Source: Hydrangea macrophylla (taxonomy: Eukaryota; Streptophyta; Magnoliopsida; Cornales; Hydrangeaceae). Taken from it: DNA of 64,000 nucleotides. The notes under the pieces are model-generated. The model saw nothing but the letters and a program-made list of their open reading frames with translations. It made no database searches and was not told the origin of the DNA. A program made the translations under genes and the position numbers. How positions within the stretch are numbered: position 1 is the stretch's first letter; each line of letters opens with the position of its first letter. This document shows positions 24,181-34,930 of the stretch, in pieces. The stretch spans positions 93,701,887 through 93,765,886 of the forward strand of contig CM066989.1 in assembly GCA_033977485.1 (NCBI GenBank), read 5' to 3'.

Positions 24181-24800
24181 TGATGTGCGACGCGAGTGAC
24201 TACGCCATAGACGCAGTCCAGGGTCAGAGATAGGACAACAAGCCCTACGTAATATACTACGCCATCCGAACTCTAGACGATGCTCAGATGAATTACACGA
24301 TCACCGAGAAAGAGTTGCTGACCATAGTCTTTGCTTTGGATAAGTTTCGTGCTTATTTGATAGGATCGCCGATAGTCTGCTTCACAAACCATTCAGCCCT
24401 AAAATATTTACTATCTAAGAAAGAAGCAAAAACAAGGCTGATTCGATGGATACTACTCCTTCAGGAATTTGACTTAATAATAAAAGACAAAAAAGGAGTA
24501 GAAGACGTAGTGGCAGATCACTTGTCGCGGATAACCTTCGAAGACAAAACTGAACCGGTACTAGTAAGAGACACATTTTCAGACGAGCAGTTACTGGCCG
24601 TGTCTAGCTTACCCTGGTATGCAGATGTCGTGAATTATCTGGTAACGGGAGAAACCCCTAAACATTGGTCAATACAAGACAAAAAAAGATTCCTTGCGTT
24701 CGTTCGTCACTTCTTTTTTGATGACCCATACCTTTTTAAATACTGTGCAGATCAGGTCATCAGACGATGCATACCTAACGAGGATATAACCATTATATAG
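24180..24800 (+). pseudogene. Element B RNase H and start of integrase
   Basis: The stretch starts at the first RNase H acidic motif LMCDASDYAI (24180) and continues with TEKELLTIVFALDKFRAYL (24290), containing the catalytic Glu, then VADHLSR (near 24515). The frame is open from 24288 to 24800. It ends in the integrase zinc-domain region. A stop near 24230 and one at 24798 interrupt it. This is the same block in which element D was split by B itself. Confidence 0.87.
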
Positions 24801-25910
24801 ACTTCATGCCACTCTGAGGCATGTGGTGGCCATTTCGCATCAAAGAAAACTGCACACAAATTCTTACATAGCGGTTTTTATTGGCCAACCATTTTCAAAG
24901 ATGCCCATGAATTCTAGAAATCATGCCAACGCTGTCAAAAGCTTAGCACATTCTCGAAATAGAATTCTATGCCCTTAACCCCCATTACTACAATAGAAAT
25001 ATTTGATTGTTGGGGCATAGATTTCATGGGCCCCTTTCCCAAATCGAACCAAAACGAATAGATACTCCTTGTTGTGGAGTATGTCTCGAAATGGGTAGAG
25101 GCAATCCCGACAAGGCAAAACGACCATAGAATAGTAATTTCTTTCTTGAAAGAAAACATTCTTTCGCGTTTCGGGACCCCCAGAGTATTAATTAGTGACC
25201 AAGGCAAGCACTTTTGCAACAGACCCTAGGAGTCACTCCTCCAAAAGTACAGGGTTAATCACAAAATTGCCTTAGCCTACCACCCACAGACAAATGGGCA
25301 AGCAAAGTTGGTAAACCAAGAAATCAAGCACATTCTTGAGAAAATAGTTAGCTCCAATAGAAAAGATTGGGCTTATAAACTGACCGATGCATTGTGGGCA
25401 TACCGTTCTGTTTTCAAAACCAATTTGGGAATGTCCCCGTATAGACGAGTGTATAAGAAAGCATGCCACCTCCCCATTGAGATTGAACATAAAGCATATT
25501 GGGTAACACGCTCATTAAATTTTGATATTCACGAGGGAGGACAACTGAGAAAGCTTCAACTCGCGGAACTTGAGGAAATACGCAGAGATACGTATGACAA
25601 TGTGAAGCTGCATAAAGAGAGATTGAAGGCTCACCATGATAAAACTATCTATCGTAAATCCTTCGAGCCGGGGCAAAAAGCTGTGATGTAAGTCTCTCGC
25701 CTCCACTTATTCCCAAGCAAGCTCCGCTCGAGATGGACAGGACTATTCATCATAAAATCTATCTTTCTACAAGGAGCGGTTGAGCTAATCAACCCCAAAA
25801 ATGACAAGCACTTCAAAGTAAATGGCCAACAGTTGACCCCATTCTTGGAGAATTTTGAACCAGAAGTCGAGCTCATCCAATTGGTTGAGCCTGACTATTC
25901 TAACAATTAA
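24801..25910 (+). pseudogene. Element B integrase
   Basis: The HHCC zinc domain is seen as GGHFASKKTAHKFLHSGFYW plus CQRCQK. The catalytic core has WGIDFMGPF (first Asp), ISDQGKHF (second Asp) and VNQEIKHILEK (Glu), so the D,D-35-E residues are present. The C-terminal module (SRWTGLFIIKSIF, VNGQQLTPFLENFEP) ends at the stop at 25908-25910. There is no chromodomain, as expected for Athila. Internal stops at about 24917, 25058 and 25227 disable it. Confidence 0.88.
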
Positions 25911-26055
25911 ATACCAATACAATCCGTCACATTTGTTGTTGTATCTTTATGATTTATGCAATTTTTGTTTCGGTTTATTTTGTTTCCTTCTTGTTTGTGA
26001 CCCTACATCCTCACCCACTATTCCGTCATTTTAAATTCATCTGCAGGCTTCAATC

Positions 26056-26475
26056 ATGAGCGATAACGAAGACGCTAGATCGGTCTATTCATTAGGATCT
26101 TGGGGGGATACAAAATTCCCAAATCCAACCTGGACTGCTAAAGAAATCAAATTTTGTCTTTCACCATATGAAGGACCAGGGGCGGATGAACTCATTGATT
26201 TATCCCATGGGTACGTCCCCATTCCGCCCGCCCTTCTTGCCTTAAACCCCTTTGAACACATGATATTCCCCTCTGATAATGAGGAGAAGGATGAGGAAGG
26301 GGATGATATTGGGTTGGAAGATAATGAATTATGGCAACAATGGGACATCAATGACATGCATGATGTCGTGGTTGAGAATCACCGCGTCGTATTTATGTTT
26401 GCCAATGATTTTATGGTTATTGCGTTGGTTCCCTATCTGTATATGCACTCAAGCTACCTGCTCTATAGGATTTAA
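26056..26475 (+). CDS. Unassigned 139-codon ORF after integrase in element B
   Basis: An uninterrupted frame from an ATG at 26056 encodes an acidic protein. I do not recognise it. The N-terminal half has SVYSLGSWGDTKFPNPTW and a proline-rich piece around residues 50-65. A highly acidic run at about 75-100 is rich in Glu and Asp, and a hydrophobic C-terminal stretch (about 120-137) could be one membrane segment. It lies 145 bp after the integrase stop in the same element. It may be a relic of a larger accessory ORF. That it stays open while gag and pol are broken may be chance at this length. Confidence 0.45.
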   Translation: MSDNEDARSVYSLGSWGDTKFPNPTWTAKEIKFCLSPYEGPGADELIDLSHGYVPIPPALLALNPFEHMIFPSDNEEKDEEGDDIGLEDNELWQQWDINDMHDVVVENHRVVFMFANDFMVIALVPYLYMHSSYLLYRI

Positions 26476-27206
26476 TGCCCTCTACCAGCTAGTGTACAAT
26501 GCGTATTCTTGCCAATAGTGAGGTTGGGATCAAAGTCACACTTTCTCTTGTTGTAGTTTCTTTTTTCAGCTGCCTTTACTCTCTTATTCTCTCATCTTAT
26601 TTTTCATTTGTTTCCTTTTGTTGTTTCTTGTCTAGGATTATCACTATGAATCTCAATGTTCCACTGGTGTACCTTCCACATCTGCTATTTCATAGGCCAC
26701 CCACGTGGTCTCCTAGTACTGTCACGAGAGGGAGAATAGTTGAGGAGTTATACTCCTTTATCCATGTCTCCAACATGATCAACAAGATCATCTCTCATTT
26801 GCGCATTCGGTTCTTGGGAGAATCCAGACACACTCGATGATATTCTTGAAGCTTTTAGATCTTTCTGGGACCGTAAACTATCAAGTTTGGACTCCAACAA
26901 AGAGGATTCGGCGGAGTACTATAATGAGATAGTTGTGGAAGATGAAAATTTCAAATTAGAGGAATAGTGGCCAACTTCAGCTCGTGTTCTTGTTGATCAA
27001 TCTTTATGGAGTGGTAGTTGTAGTCCTAGACAACTCATTTATTTTCAATTTTAGTTTCAAATTTTAATAAGGTCTCAGTACCAAATTTGGGGGTTAATGT
27101 TGCAACTAGATGCTATAAAAGAATTTATAAACTTATGGATTTTGCAATTATTTAATGAGAATGATGATTTTGGTTACCCTTCCACATTGTAAGCAGGCTA
27201 TATTCT
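26476..27206 (+). other. Element B region after the 139-codon ORF, no clear gene
   Basis: A short frame at 26646-26840 (MNLNVPLVYLPHLLFHRPPT) and sequence to about 26968 look like a decayed ORF, without recognisable domains. At 27078-27085 a TTTGGGGG stretch resembles the G-rich tract found after ORFs in this lineage. The rest up to the solo LTR is AT-rich untranslated sequence. Confidence 0.5.
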
Positions 27207-27844
27207 TATAACACCCGCATTTGTGTTATTGCATTTCATTGTATTTGCCATGCATGATAATATGAGGTGTTGTGCATTTTGGCACGTGTTTAAGTGAGTT
27301 TTGACTCACAAGTTGATTTGGGTGTCTATATTAGAGAACCCTTTGAAACTGTTTTGATTGAGGATTTGTTGTTGTGACGTCTCTCCGAGTATGAGACGGT
27401 CACTGTGGAACACTTAATTGTTTATCTGGAATTAAATGTTTACCTGTGTATTTCTATATCTGCATTTATTTCTGGTTTTGAATTTATTTCTGTTGTTAGA
27501 TTTAGTATCCTGGTGAGGACGAATTAACACGCTATTAATTTGGTAGGCTAATTAGCAACTTCGGAAACGTCATGTAGAAATTTGCGTTTTAGCGACCAAA
27601 CGAAACTTAGTCAAAAACTTTTATAATTTTGAGGTTTCACTCGTAAAGCTATGAATAAGCTGTGTAGAAAGTTTCAGAGACTGAATAGGAGTTTTGAAAA
27701 CTCGTGGGGAGGTTACTGAATAGACTGAATAAGCTATGAATAAGATTTCTTCAAACAAATCTTTTGGGAACGTTAATGAATTGGTTTAGCCTTGGTGGCG
27801 TGCCACGGGCTTCGGTTCCGCTATTGTGGGATCGGGCTGTGACA
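27207..27844 (+). repeat. Solo LTR, chromovirus (Del/Tekay)-like
   Basis: The 638-bp segment starts TATAACACCC (canonical TGTAACACCC) and ends GGGCTGTGACA, the terminal pattern of Del/Tekay-type LTRs. It is flanked by ATTCT (27202-27206) and ATTTT (27845-27849), a target duplication with one mismatch. No internal sequence remains, so it is a product of LTR-LTR recombination. Family assignment is from termini only. Confidence 0.65.
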
Positions 27845-28046
27845 ATTTTGTATTTCGGTATGTTTTGGATTAGTTTCTACTAGTTGGGGGTAAATGGGTA
27901 TTCTAAATATGGATCCTGAAGTCTTCGGTTTCTATCGATCGAACTTTCTCGATCGATTGACATTTGCATCCACTTTCGATTAATCGAACTCTCTCGATCG
28001 CTCGAAGTTTGTTTTTAAACGAGGCGTCTTCAGCACATATCCTCAT

Positions 28047-31010
28047 TGTGGATATCGCAGGTTGACTTACCCACAGCTTTTCTTTTAAAACTTCTTTTCT
28101 AAAATCAAAAACAAAACGAGTCGCCACTTAATTTTTAAAAGGAAAATTAAGAAACCATTTAAAAAAGGAAACTGATCTTTTGCGAAACCGAAGATTTGAC
28201 TAGGTCCGGGGATTATGGAATGAAAAGGGAAGGAGCCCAATGGACTAAAACACCCCTTTTCATCCTATCTCGTGATAGGCCTCTACTTAACATCCTTTTA
28301 ATCCAATTATTAATCTAAGTATGCCCTCAATTAATACATATGTAAATGTACATTACAAAAGCATGTCCAAATGGTGTAAGATTGCTAAAGGGAAAATATC
28401 ATTCAAAATCAAGTAATTCAATTAGCAAATAACATGATATGCAAGATAGAGAACAAGGGGACTTACCCGGGATCCGGCCGCGAATATTAAACGTGCAATG
28501 CATACAAAGTAAAGAAATCCTACTAAAAAAGGGTCTCTAATCACATATATACACATAAGGCAAGACTTAATTCTAAGGTGTCGTAAAAAAAAGGCTTGAA
28601 AATCAATAAAATCAATAAATGAATAAACTAGAGAGGATTTTGAGAAATCATACCTTAATAGCGCTACAAAACAAAGGGTTAGTCCACATGTTTTAAACAA
28701 GATATATTATTGAATCCTAATTAACATGCTCTAGCTAAAATAAGTCCTAATTACAAGTATCAACATGTATGGATAAATGTATATGAATTTATGAATATGA
28801 ACAAGAGTAAGCTATTAACTTATTCATTGATTTGAATCATTTAACCTCTGAATTTAAGTTTAACTAATTATCCTTAAAGCATGGTTTGAACCCTAGACCA
28901 TGAAAAGATTATTTGAACCATTATTTACAAAGTTGGTCAAATCTGTCATAAAATTCTGAAAATTGCAGAGAGCAGACCAGAACTTTAAAGAAATAAAAAG
29001 CATGCTTCCCATGGGTTGATTTCGGTGCATTTTGGACACAAGATTCCTCTATGAGTCTAGTTTCCAAATCAAAAAGAAAATCAAAGTTTCAACGGTTGGA
29101 TCTCTGGGAAAATGACAAACACCAGACATCACTCAGAGATGTACAACTCTCTGTCCAGAGATTTTGTTTGATTTTTTAAAAATAGTAAAATAATCCGAAA
29201 TGCTTCATTCTTTTTAGGGGGCTTTCCTAACACATTAAACTACATGGGAAAATTTATTTGAAGTTGAAAATACTTGGATAAGGCTCTGATTTACTAATTT
29301 CAAAAACGTTTTACTGTTCTAAAACTATTCTGAAACTCTGGACAGATTGTGGCTAACTCACAAAACCCATTATCAAACCCCTCTAAGCATGAAATCTCAT
29401 CAAAACAAAAATTACAGTGGTAGAATATTGTGTTATTGACACTTTCCCGTTGGTTTCACTTGATTTCAACGGTTAGATTTCAAACTAAAAATCTTTGATC
29501 AAAAACAGTTTGTGAACTCACTGTTTTCATTTGTATAGTTCAACTTTTATTTGTTAACCCCAACTATTAAATCATGAAGTTGGGTTTAAACCAAACCACT
29601 TCTCCTACCATTTGATGGTTATTGGGGATCAGGACATGACTAAAACTCATGAGTTTTTCGAGGAATATAAGGAGACTCCATGAAAACTCAAGCTTAGAGG
29701 ACCCAAACATGAGACTAAAAGATCAAACTCATGAGATTCAAGTGAGATATGGAAGATCCTCAAGAGTCTCAAGAGAAGAACATAAACAAGAAAAAGAGAA
29801 GAAGAATCAAAGACTAGCTCATGAACTTCAAGAGGATATAGAGAAGACCCCATGAAATTCCAAGTTAGAGAATCCAAGTAATGAATATGGACTTGAATCC
29901 ACCTATTTGTTTACAAAGTGAAATGATGATCAAACTTTGACTCCCATGTGAAGCATAAGCTTACATGAGATTCAAAAGATCAAACTCAAGAGCTTTCAAG
30001 AGAGATTTTGAAGATCTCCAAGAATCTCAAGAGAAAAGTATGAACAAAAAAAGAGGAAATGAAATCAAGAAAACTAAGTAGTTTAAAATTGGAGACTTAA
30101 GAGAAATAAAGAAAATAACAACTTATGGTTAGAGGATCACCTCCAAACTATCCTCAAAGCCTCTTTACTTTGAAGATCTTCCAAACTCTTCTTCAAGCTC
30201 TCCAAACTCTCTTTTCTCTCTCAAATATGTGTTAGTGTATGGTGGTTCTCCTTTTTTTTTGTCTCCGCCTCCTAAGGAAGATCCTCCCTCTTTTATAGGC
30301 AAAATTACCAAGTATTTTCAGTGAATTCGGAGTAAAAGACAGGTGTAAATGTTTCATTTGGTGGTACAATACGTACTTCCTGAAAATAGACAGACTGCTG
30401 CACAGGGCGGCAGTCAAAAACCTTTTTGCGGAAGTCAGTGACTGCCGCAACGGCACTCCGTGAATGTCGCGGTGGCATTCCATGACTGCCGCGCGGCACC
30501 TATTGAAAGCCGCGGAAAATTATTAACTGCCGCGTTTTAGTCAGCCTTACTTTATCAGTTTTTTTGTTTTTATCCGCATACACATACGTATTGTACCACA
30601 AAATACGGACTTTAAAAGCAAACGGCAGTCAGGAAATGTCGGCGGCACTTGCCGAATGCCGGGCCGGCATTCGATGACTGCCGTTCGGCACTCACTGAAT
30701 GCTGTCCGGCACTCACTGAGTGCCGCGAAATACTACCGTGTGCCATTTTTTGTTGAACTTCCCTTTTAGGTCTTTTCTTTCTTCATTTTTCTTAAAGAAA
30801 CTTATTTTCGAAAATCTTTTCCAAAAATGGTGTTTTATACCTGAATTCTCCTAAATACCTGGTATTTTCTTCTTTTTGTGAAATTTTACCGCGTTTGGAG
30901 AACTTTCTGAAGAGCTTGGAATACTTCGAATCTTTCGGTCCTTATCATCATTGGACGTGGAGGTGACACTCTCCTTAATTCGATGTTTGGTCAAAATTGG
31001 GGTGTCTACA
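28047..31010 (-). repeat. 3' LTR of element H
   Basis: 2,964 bp, from TGTGGATATC (left) to GGGGTGTCTACA (right). On the minus strand it starts TGTAGACACCCC. The TATA box (TATAAAAG on minus) is at 30290-30297. A GC-rich palindrome cluster lies at 30408-30730. GAGTCGCCA at 28118-28126 is the complement of a PBS-start duplicate. Compared with the other LTR it lacks about 87 bp at the CATG near 29708. Confidence 0.93.
30408..30730. repeat. GC-rich palindrome cluster in H 3' LTR
   Basis: About ten imperfect palindromes built on TGCCG/CGGCA alternate with CACTGAATG-like spacers. The best, at 30653-30673, has 10-bp perfect arms CGAATGCCGG/CCGGCATTCG around one base. Equivalent clusters occur in the other H LTR (42090-42420), in LTR G (47028-47230) and more simply in A (210-260 and 2658-2674). 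It lies just upstream of the LTR TATA box in element sense. Confidence 0.75.
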
Positions 31011-31022
31011 GTTTGCCCCTCT
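31011..31022 (-). other. Polypurine tract of element H
   Basis: On the minus strand AGAGGGGCAAAC directly precedes the 3' LTR, identical to the last 12 bases of the element A tract. Confidence 0.8.
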
Positions 31023-31183
31023 TCGACAGAGCTTGTGGAGCAATGCGTTTCACAATCGAATGTCGAAGCCTGTGTGAAGACAAGCCTTTGACCAAACTGT
31101 CGGATTTAGGTAAAAACAAAATGCGTTGCAAAAAGAGAACAAGCGCGCAGCGATGGTTCACGCTGGTCATGCTCGATGATGAG

Positions 31184-31227
31184 CTGCCTACATATCCATT
31201 CAGGAATCAGACCAAGACGTTGTTCGG
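31184..31227 (-). other. Tat two-stem motif, copy H1, degraded
   Basis: This copy retains CCTACATATCC and GGAATCAGAC, but the outer GTAG arm reads GTTG, so the outer stem is broken. It lies about 160 bp inside the polypurine tract, like the copy in element A. Confidence 0.45.
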
Positions 31228-31456
31228 GTCAAGGGTCAAACACACACAAGCACAAATAGTCATACGGATGAATGCACCTATCTTATCGTGATGTAAGTGC
31301 TCAAGCAAATTTATGCTGCATGTTCTCAGGTTCAATGACTTAGGACAATGCTACTCCTTATAGTGGCAAAATGTACCTTTTTGTCTTAAAATTCTTCTAT
31401 GCCGATGACATCCTATCTTGGGAAAGTCGTGACTGTCATTTTTTTATAAGAATACT

Positions 31457-32611
31457 GATCGACTGAGATGCGTTTTGCGTCTTAGACTCCGGTGCCGAAT
31501 CAGGAAATGTGTTGAAAGACTGAGATGCGCTTTGCGTCTTATACTCCGGTGTCTTTTGAGGATCATCTGATCGACTATGATGCGCTTTACGTCTTAGACT
31601 CCGGTGCCGAATCAGGAAATGTGTTGAAAGACTGAGATGCGCTTTGCGTCTTATACTCCGGTGTCTTTTGAGGATCATCTGATCGACTGAGATGTGCTTT
31701 GCGTCTTAGACTCCGGTGCCGAATTAGGAAATGTGTTGAAAGACTGAGATGCGCTTTGCGTCTTATACTCTGGTGTCTTTTGAGGATCATCTGATCGACT
31801 GAGATGCGCTTTGCGTCTTAGACTCCGGTGCCGAATCAGGAAATGGGCTGAAAGACTGAGATGCGCTTTGCGTCTTATACTCCGGTGTCTTTTGAGGATC
31901 ATCTGATCGACTATGATGCGCTTTACGTCTTAGACTCCGGTGCCGAATCAGGAAATGTGTTGAAAGACTGAGATGCGCTTTGCGTCTTATACTCCGGTGT
32001 CTTTTGAGGATCATCTGATTGACTGAGATGCGCTTTGCGTCTTATACTCCGGTGCCGAATCAGGAAATGGGCTGAAAGACTGAGATGCGCTTTGCGTCTT
32101 ATACTCCGGTGTCTTTTGAGGATCATCTGATCGACTGAGATGCCCTTTGCGTCTTAAACTCCGGTGCCGAATCAGGAAATGGGCTGAAAGACTGAGATGC
32201 GCTTTGCGTCTTATACTCCGGTGTCTTTTGAGGATCATCTGATCGACTGAGATGCGCTTTGCGTCTTAGACTCCGGTGCCGAATCAGGAAATGTGTTGAA
32301 AGACTGAGATGCGCTTTGCGTCTTATACTCCGGTGTCTTTTGAGGATCATCTCATCGACTGAGATGCGCTTTGCGTCTTATACTCCGGTGCCGAATCAGG
32401 AAATGGGCTGAAAGACTGAGATGCGCTTTGCTTCTTATACTCCGGTGTCTTTTGAGGATCATCTGATCGACTACGATGCGCTTTGCGTCTTATACTCCGG
32501 TGCTGAATCAGGAAATGTGTTGAAAGACTGAGATGCGCTTCGCGCCTTATACTCCGTGGTCTTCCAAGAATCATTTGAGATGCGCTTCGCGCCTTGTACT
32601 CCGGTATCGAG
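31457..32611. repeat. 112-bp dimeric tandem repeat array in element H
   Basis: About ten copies of a 112-bp unit made of two related half-units of 55-57 bp, both starting GACTGAGATGCGCTTTGCGT. One half continues TTATACTCCGGTGTCTTTTG and the other TTAGACTCCGGTGCCGAATC. Repeated ORF ends every 112 bp confirm the period. Copies are nearly identical in the centre and diverge at the right end. Overlapping minus-strand ORFs are artefacts of the repeat. Confidence 0.95.
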
Positions 32612-32749
32612 TGAGTTTGCTCTGAAAAATCCGTAGCTCTTCTGCCCCGTCGGATATGTTTTCTCACAACAATCCGCAGTCCTTCGGCCTCGTCAGATAT
32701 GTTTGCTCTGAATTCGGGGTCAATCATATTTAAATTTATTTCATTTTTC

Positions 32750-34930
32750 AAAATCGGGAGTCAATCAGACTCAAATTCTTTTAAATTTTCAAAACTTGGA
32801 GCCAAATCGACTCGAATTCTTTTCAATTTTCAAAACTTGGAGTCAAGCAGACTCAAATTCATTTCAATTTTCAAAACCTAGGGTCGAACAGACTCAAATT
32901 AATTTTATTTTTCAAAATCTGGAGTCGGACAGACTCAAATTTATTTTATTTTTCAAAACCTGGAGTCGGACAGACTCCAATTTATTTATTTTTTTTAAAT
33001 TGGGAGTCAACCAGACTTGACTCAATTTAATTCAAAATTTGGAGTCAGTCAGACTCGAATTAGTTCAATTCTAAAAATCCGGAGTCCTTTAGGCTTAATT
33101 CGATTTTCTAAAATCGAGAGTCTATTAGGCTCAACAAATTCTCTTCTTAGTCAAACAAATTTCATTCCATTTACTTTCAAAAATTCGAAGTCTAGTACTT
33201 CAGACTCAAATTACTTCAAATTTCTAAATTGTGAGTCTGATGGGCTTAAATTATTTCAAATATCTAAAGTCGGGGGTCTAATGGACTCAAATCCACTTCA
33301 ATTCCCAAAATCGAGAATCAGTTAGACTCAATTTAATTCAATTTTCCAAAATTGGTAGTCAATCAAGCTTAATAATAATAAATTTTTTTCAAATTTCGAT
33401 CAGGAGTCAGTTAGACTCAAATAAACTAAATTTCACCAAGTCCAGAGTCGATTCGACTCAATTTGAGTTCAAATTCAAATGCTAAATTAGGAGTCGCCTA
33501 GACTCGACTTAATTTAATTCTGAAATCAGGAATCAGCCAGACTCAAACAAATTCAATTTCACCAAGTCCGGAGTCAATTTGACTCAAATCCAGTTCAAAT
33601 TCAAATCCTAAATCAGATGTCAATCAGACATGATTCAATTCCTATTTCGCAAAATCGGACAAGACCAGGAGTCAATCGGACTCAAAGAAATTTAAATTCA
33701 CAAAATTGGACTTTAAAGGATTTCTATTTCACAAAAGAATTTTTACAAAATTGGGAGTCAACTGAACTCAAAGAATTTCTATTTCACAAGATTGGGAGTC
33801 AACCAGACTCAAAAGAATTTCTAATTTCCAAATCATGACTCAATCATACTCAAAAGAATTTCTAATTTCAAAATCGAAGTCAAACAGACTCAAAATAATT
33901 TCAAATTTCTAGAACAGGAGTCAATTGGACTCGAATCGGATTCTATTTCACAACACCGAGAGTCAATCAGACTCAAATCTAAAATTGGGAGTCGATCAGA
34001 CTCAAAGAATTTCAATTTAAAAAAATAGACTCAATTCGATTCAAAAACTCTAAAACCTGGAGTCAATCAGACTTAAATAAATTTTTCTAGAATTAGGAGT
34101 CAATCAGACTCAATTCAATTCAATTTCTAAGCTCGGGTGCTAAGTTAGACTTTCATGAATCGAAAGTCAGACGGACTTAATGATTTTAATTTCTACAATC
34201 GGGAGCCAATCAGATTTAACTTATTAAAATCTGGCGATCGTTAGATCCATTTTAGCCCAAACTTTCGAAAGTTCAGAGTTGGTTAGACTCAAAGAATTCA
34301 ATTCCAACAAAATTCGGAGTTAAGCAGACTCACAAATTCAAACGGAGTCACGTGGACTCAAAAATTCATATACAGAGTCATGCGGACTCAAAATTTCATA
34401 TTTCAGTAAAACAGAGTCATGCAGACTCAAAATTTCATATCTTTATTCGAACAAAGTCACACGGACTCAATAAATTCACTTTTTACACAAACGGAGTCAC
34501 ACAGACTCAACGAGTTTACTTTTTATACAAATGGAGCCATACGGAGTTAACAAATTCACGCTCTACATAAATAGAGTCACATGGACTCAATCAAATTCAA
34601 AGAATTGGTTTTACAAAAATAGGGAGTCCCCGGACTCAAAGAATTGATTTTACAAAAATAGGGAGTCCCCGGACTCAAAGAATTGATTTTACAAAAATGG
34701 GGAGTCCTCGGACTCAAAGAATTGGTTTTACAAAAAAAAAAAAAGGAGTTCTCGAGCTCAAAGAATTTTATTTTACAAAAATGGGGAGTTCTTGGACTCA
34801 AAGAATTGGTTTTACAAAAAAAAAAAGGAGTTCTCGGGCTCAAAGAATTTTATTTTACAAAAATGGGGAGTCCTCAGACTCAAGGACTTGATTTTTTTTT
34901 TCAAGATTTAGGGAGTCTTGAGACTCATAG
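32750..34930. repeat. Array of about 50 GAGTC/GACTC short hairpins in element H
   Basis: A degenerate array of roughly 40-bp units, each holding GAGTC, a spacer of 4-6 bases, and GACTC, followed by an A/T-rich stretch such as AATTTCAATTTTCAAAA. Examples are GAGTCAATCAGACTC and GAGTCATGCGGACTC. Towards the right the unit becomes regular with a 39-bp period (starts 34622 and 34661) and a shorter spacer. Unit sequences vary, but the inverted arms mostly persist. The minus- and plus-strand ORFs here are artefacts. It lies between the 112-bp array and the central untranslated region. Confidence 0.9.

Noticed and set aside
31436..32350. Serine/arginine-rich repeat protein on the minus strand
   Set aside because: The frames follow the 112-bp repeat and end in stops each period.
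31457..32611. CRISPR-like regular repeats
   Set aside because: Units are contiguous with no unique spacers, and the context is a plant retrotransposon; it is an ordinary tandem array.
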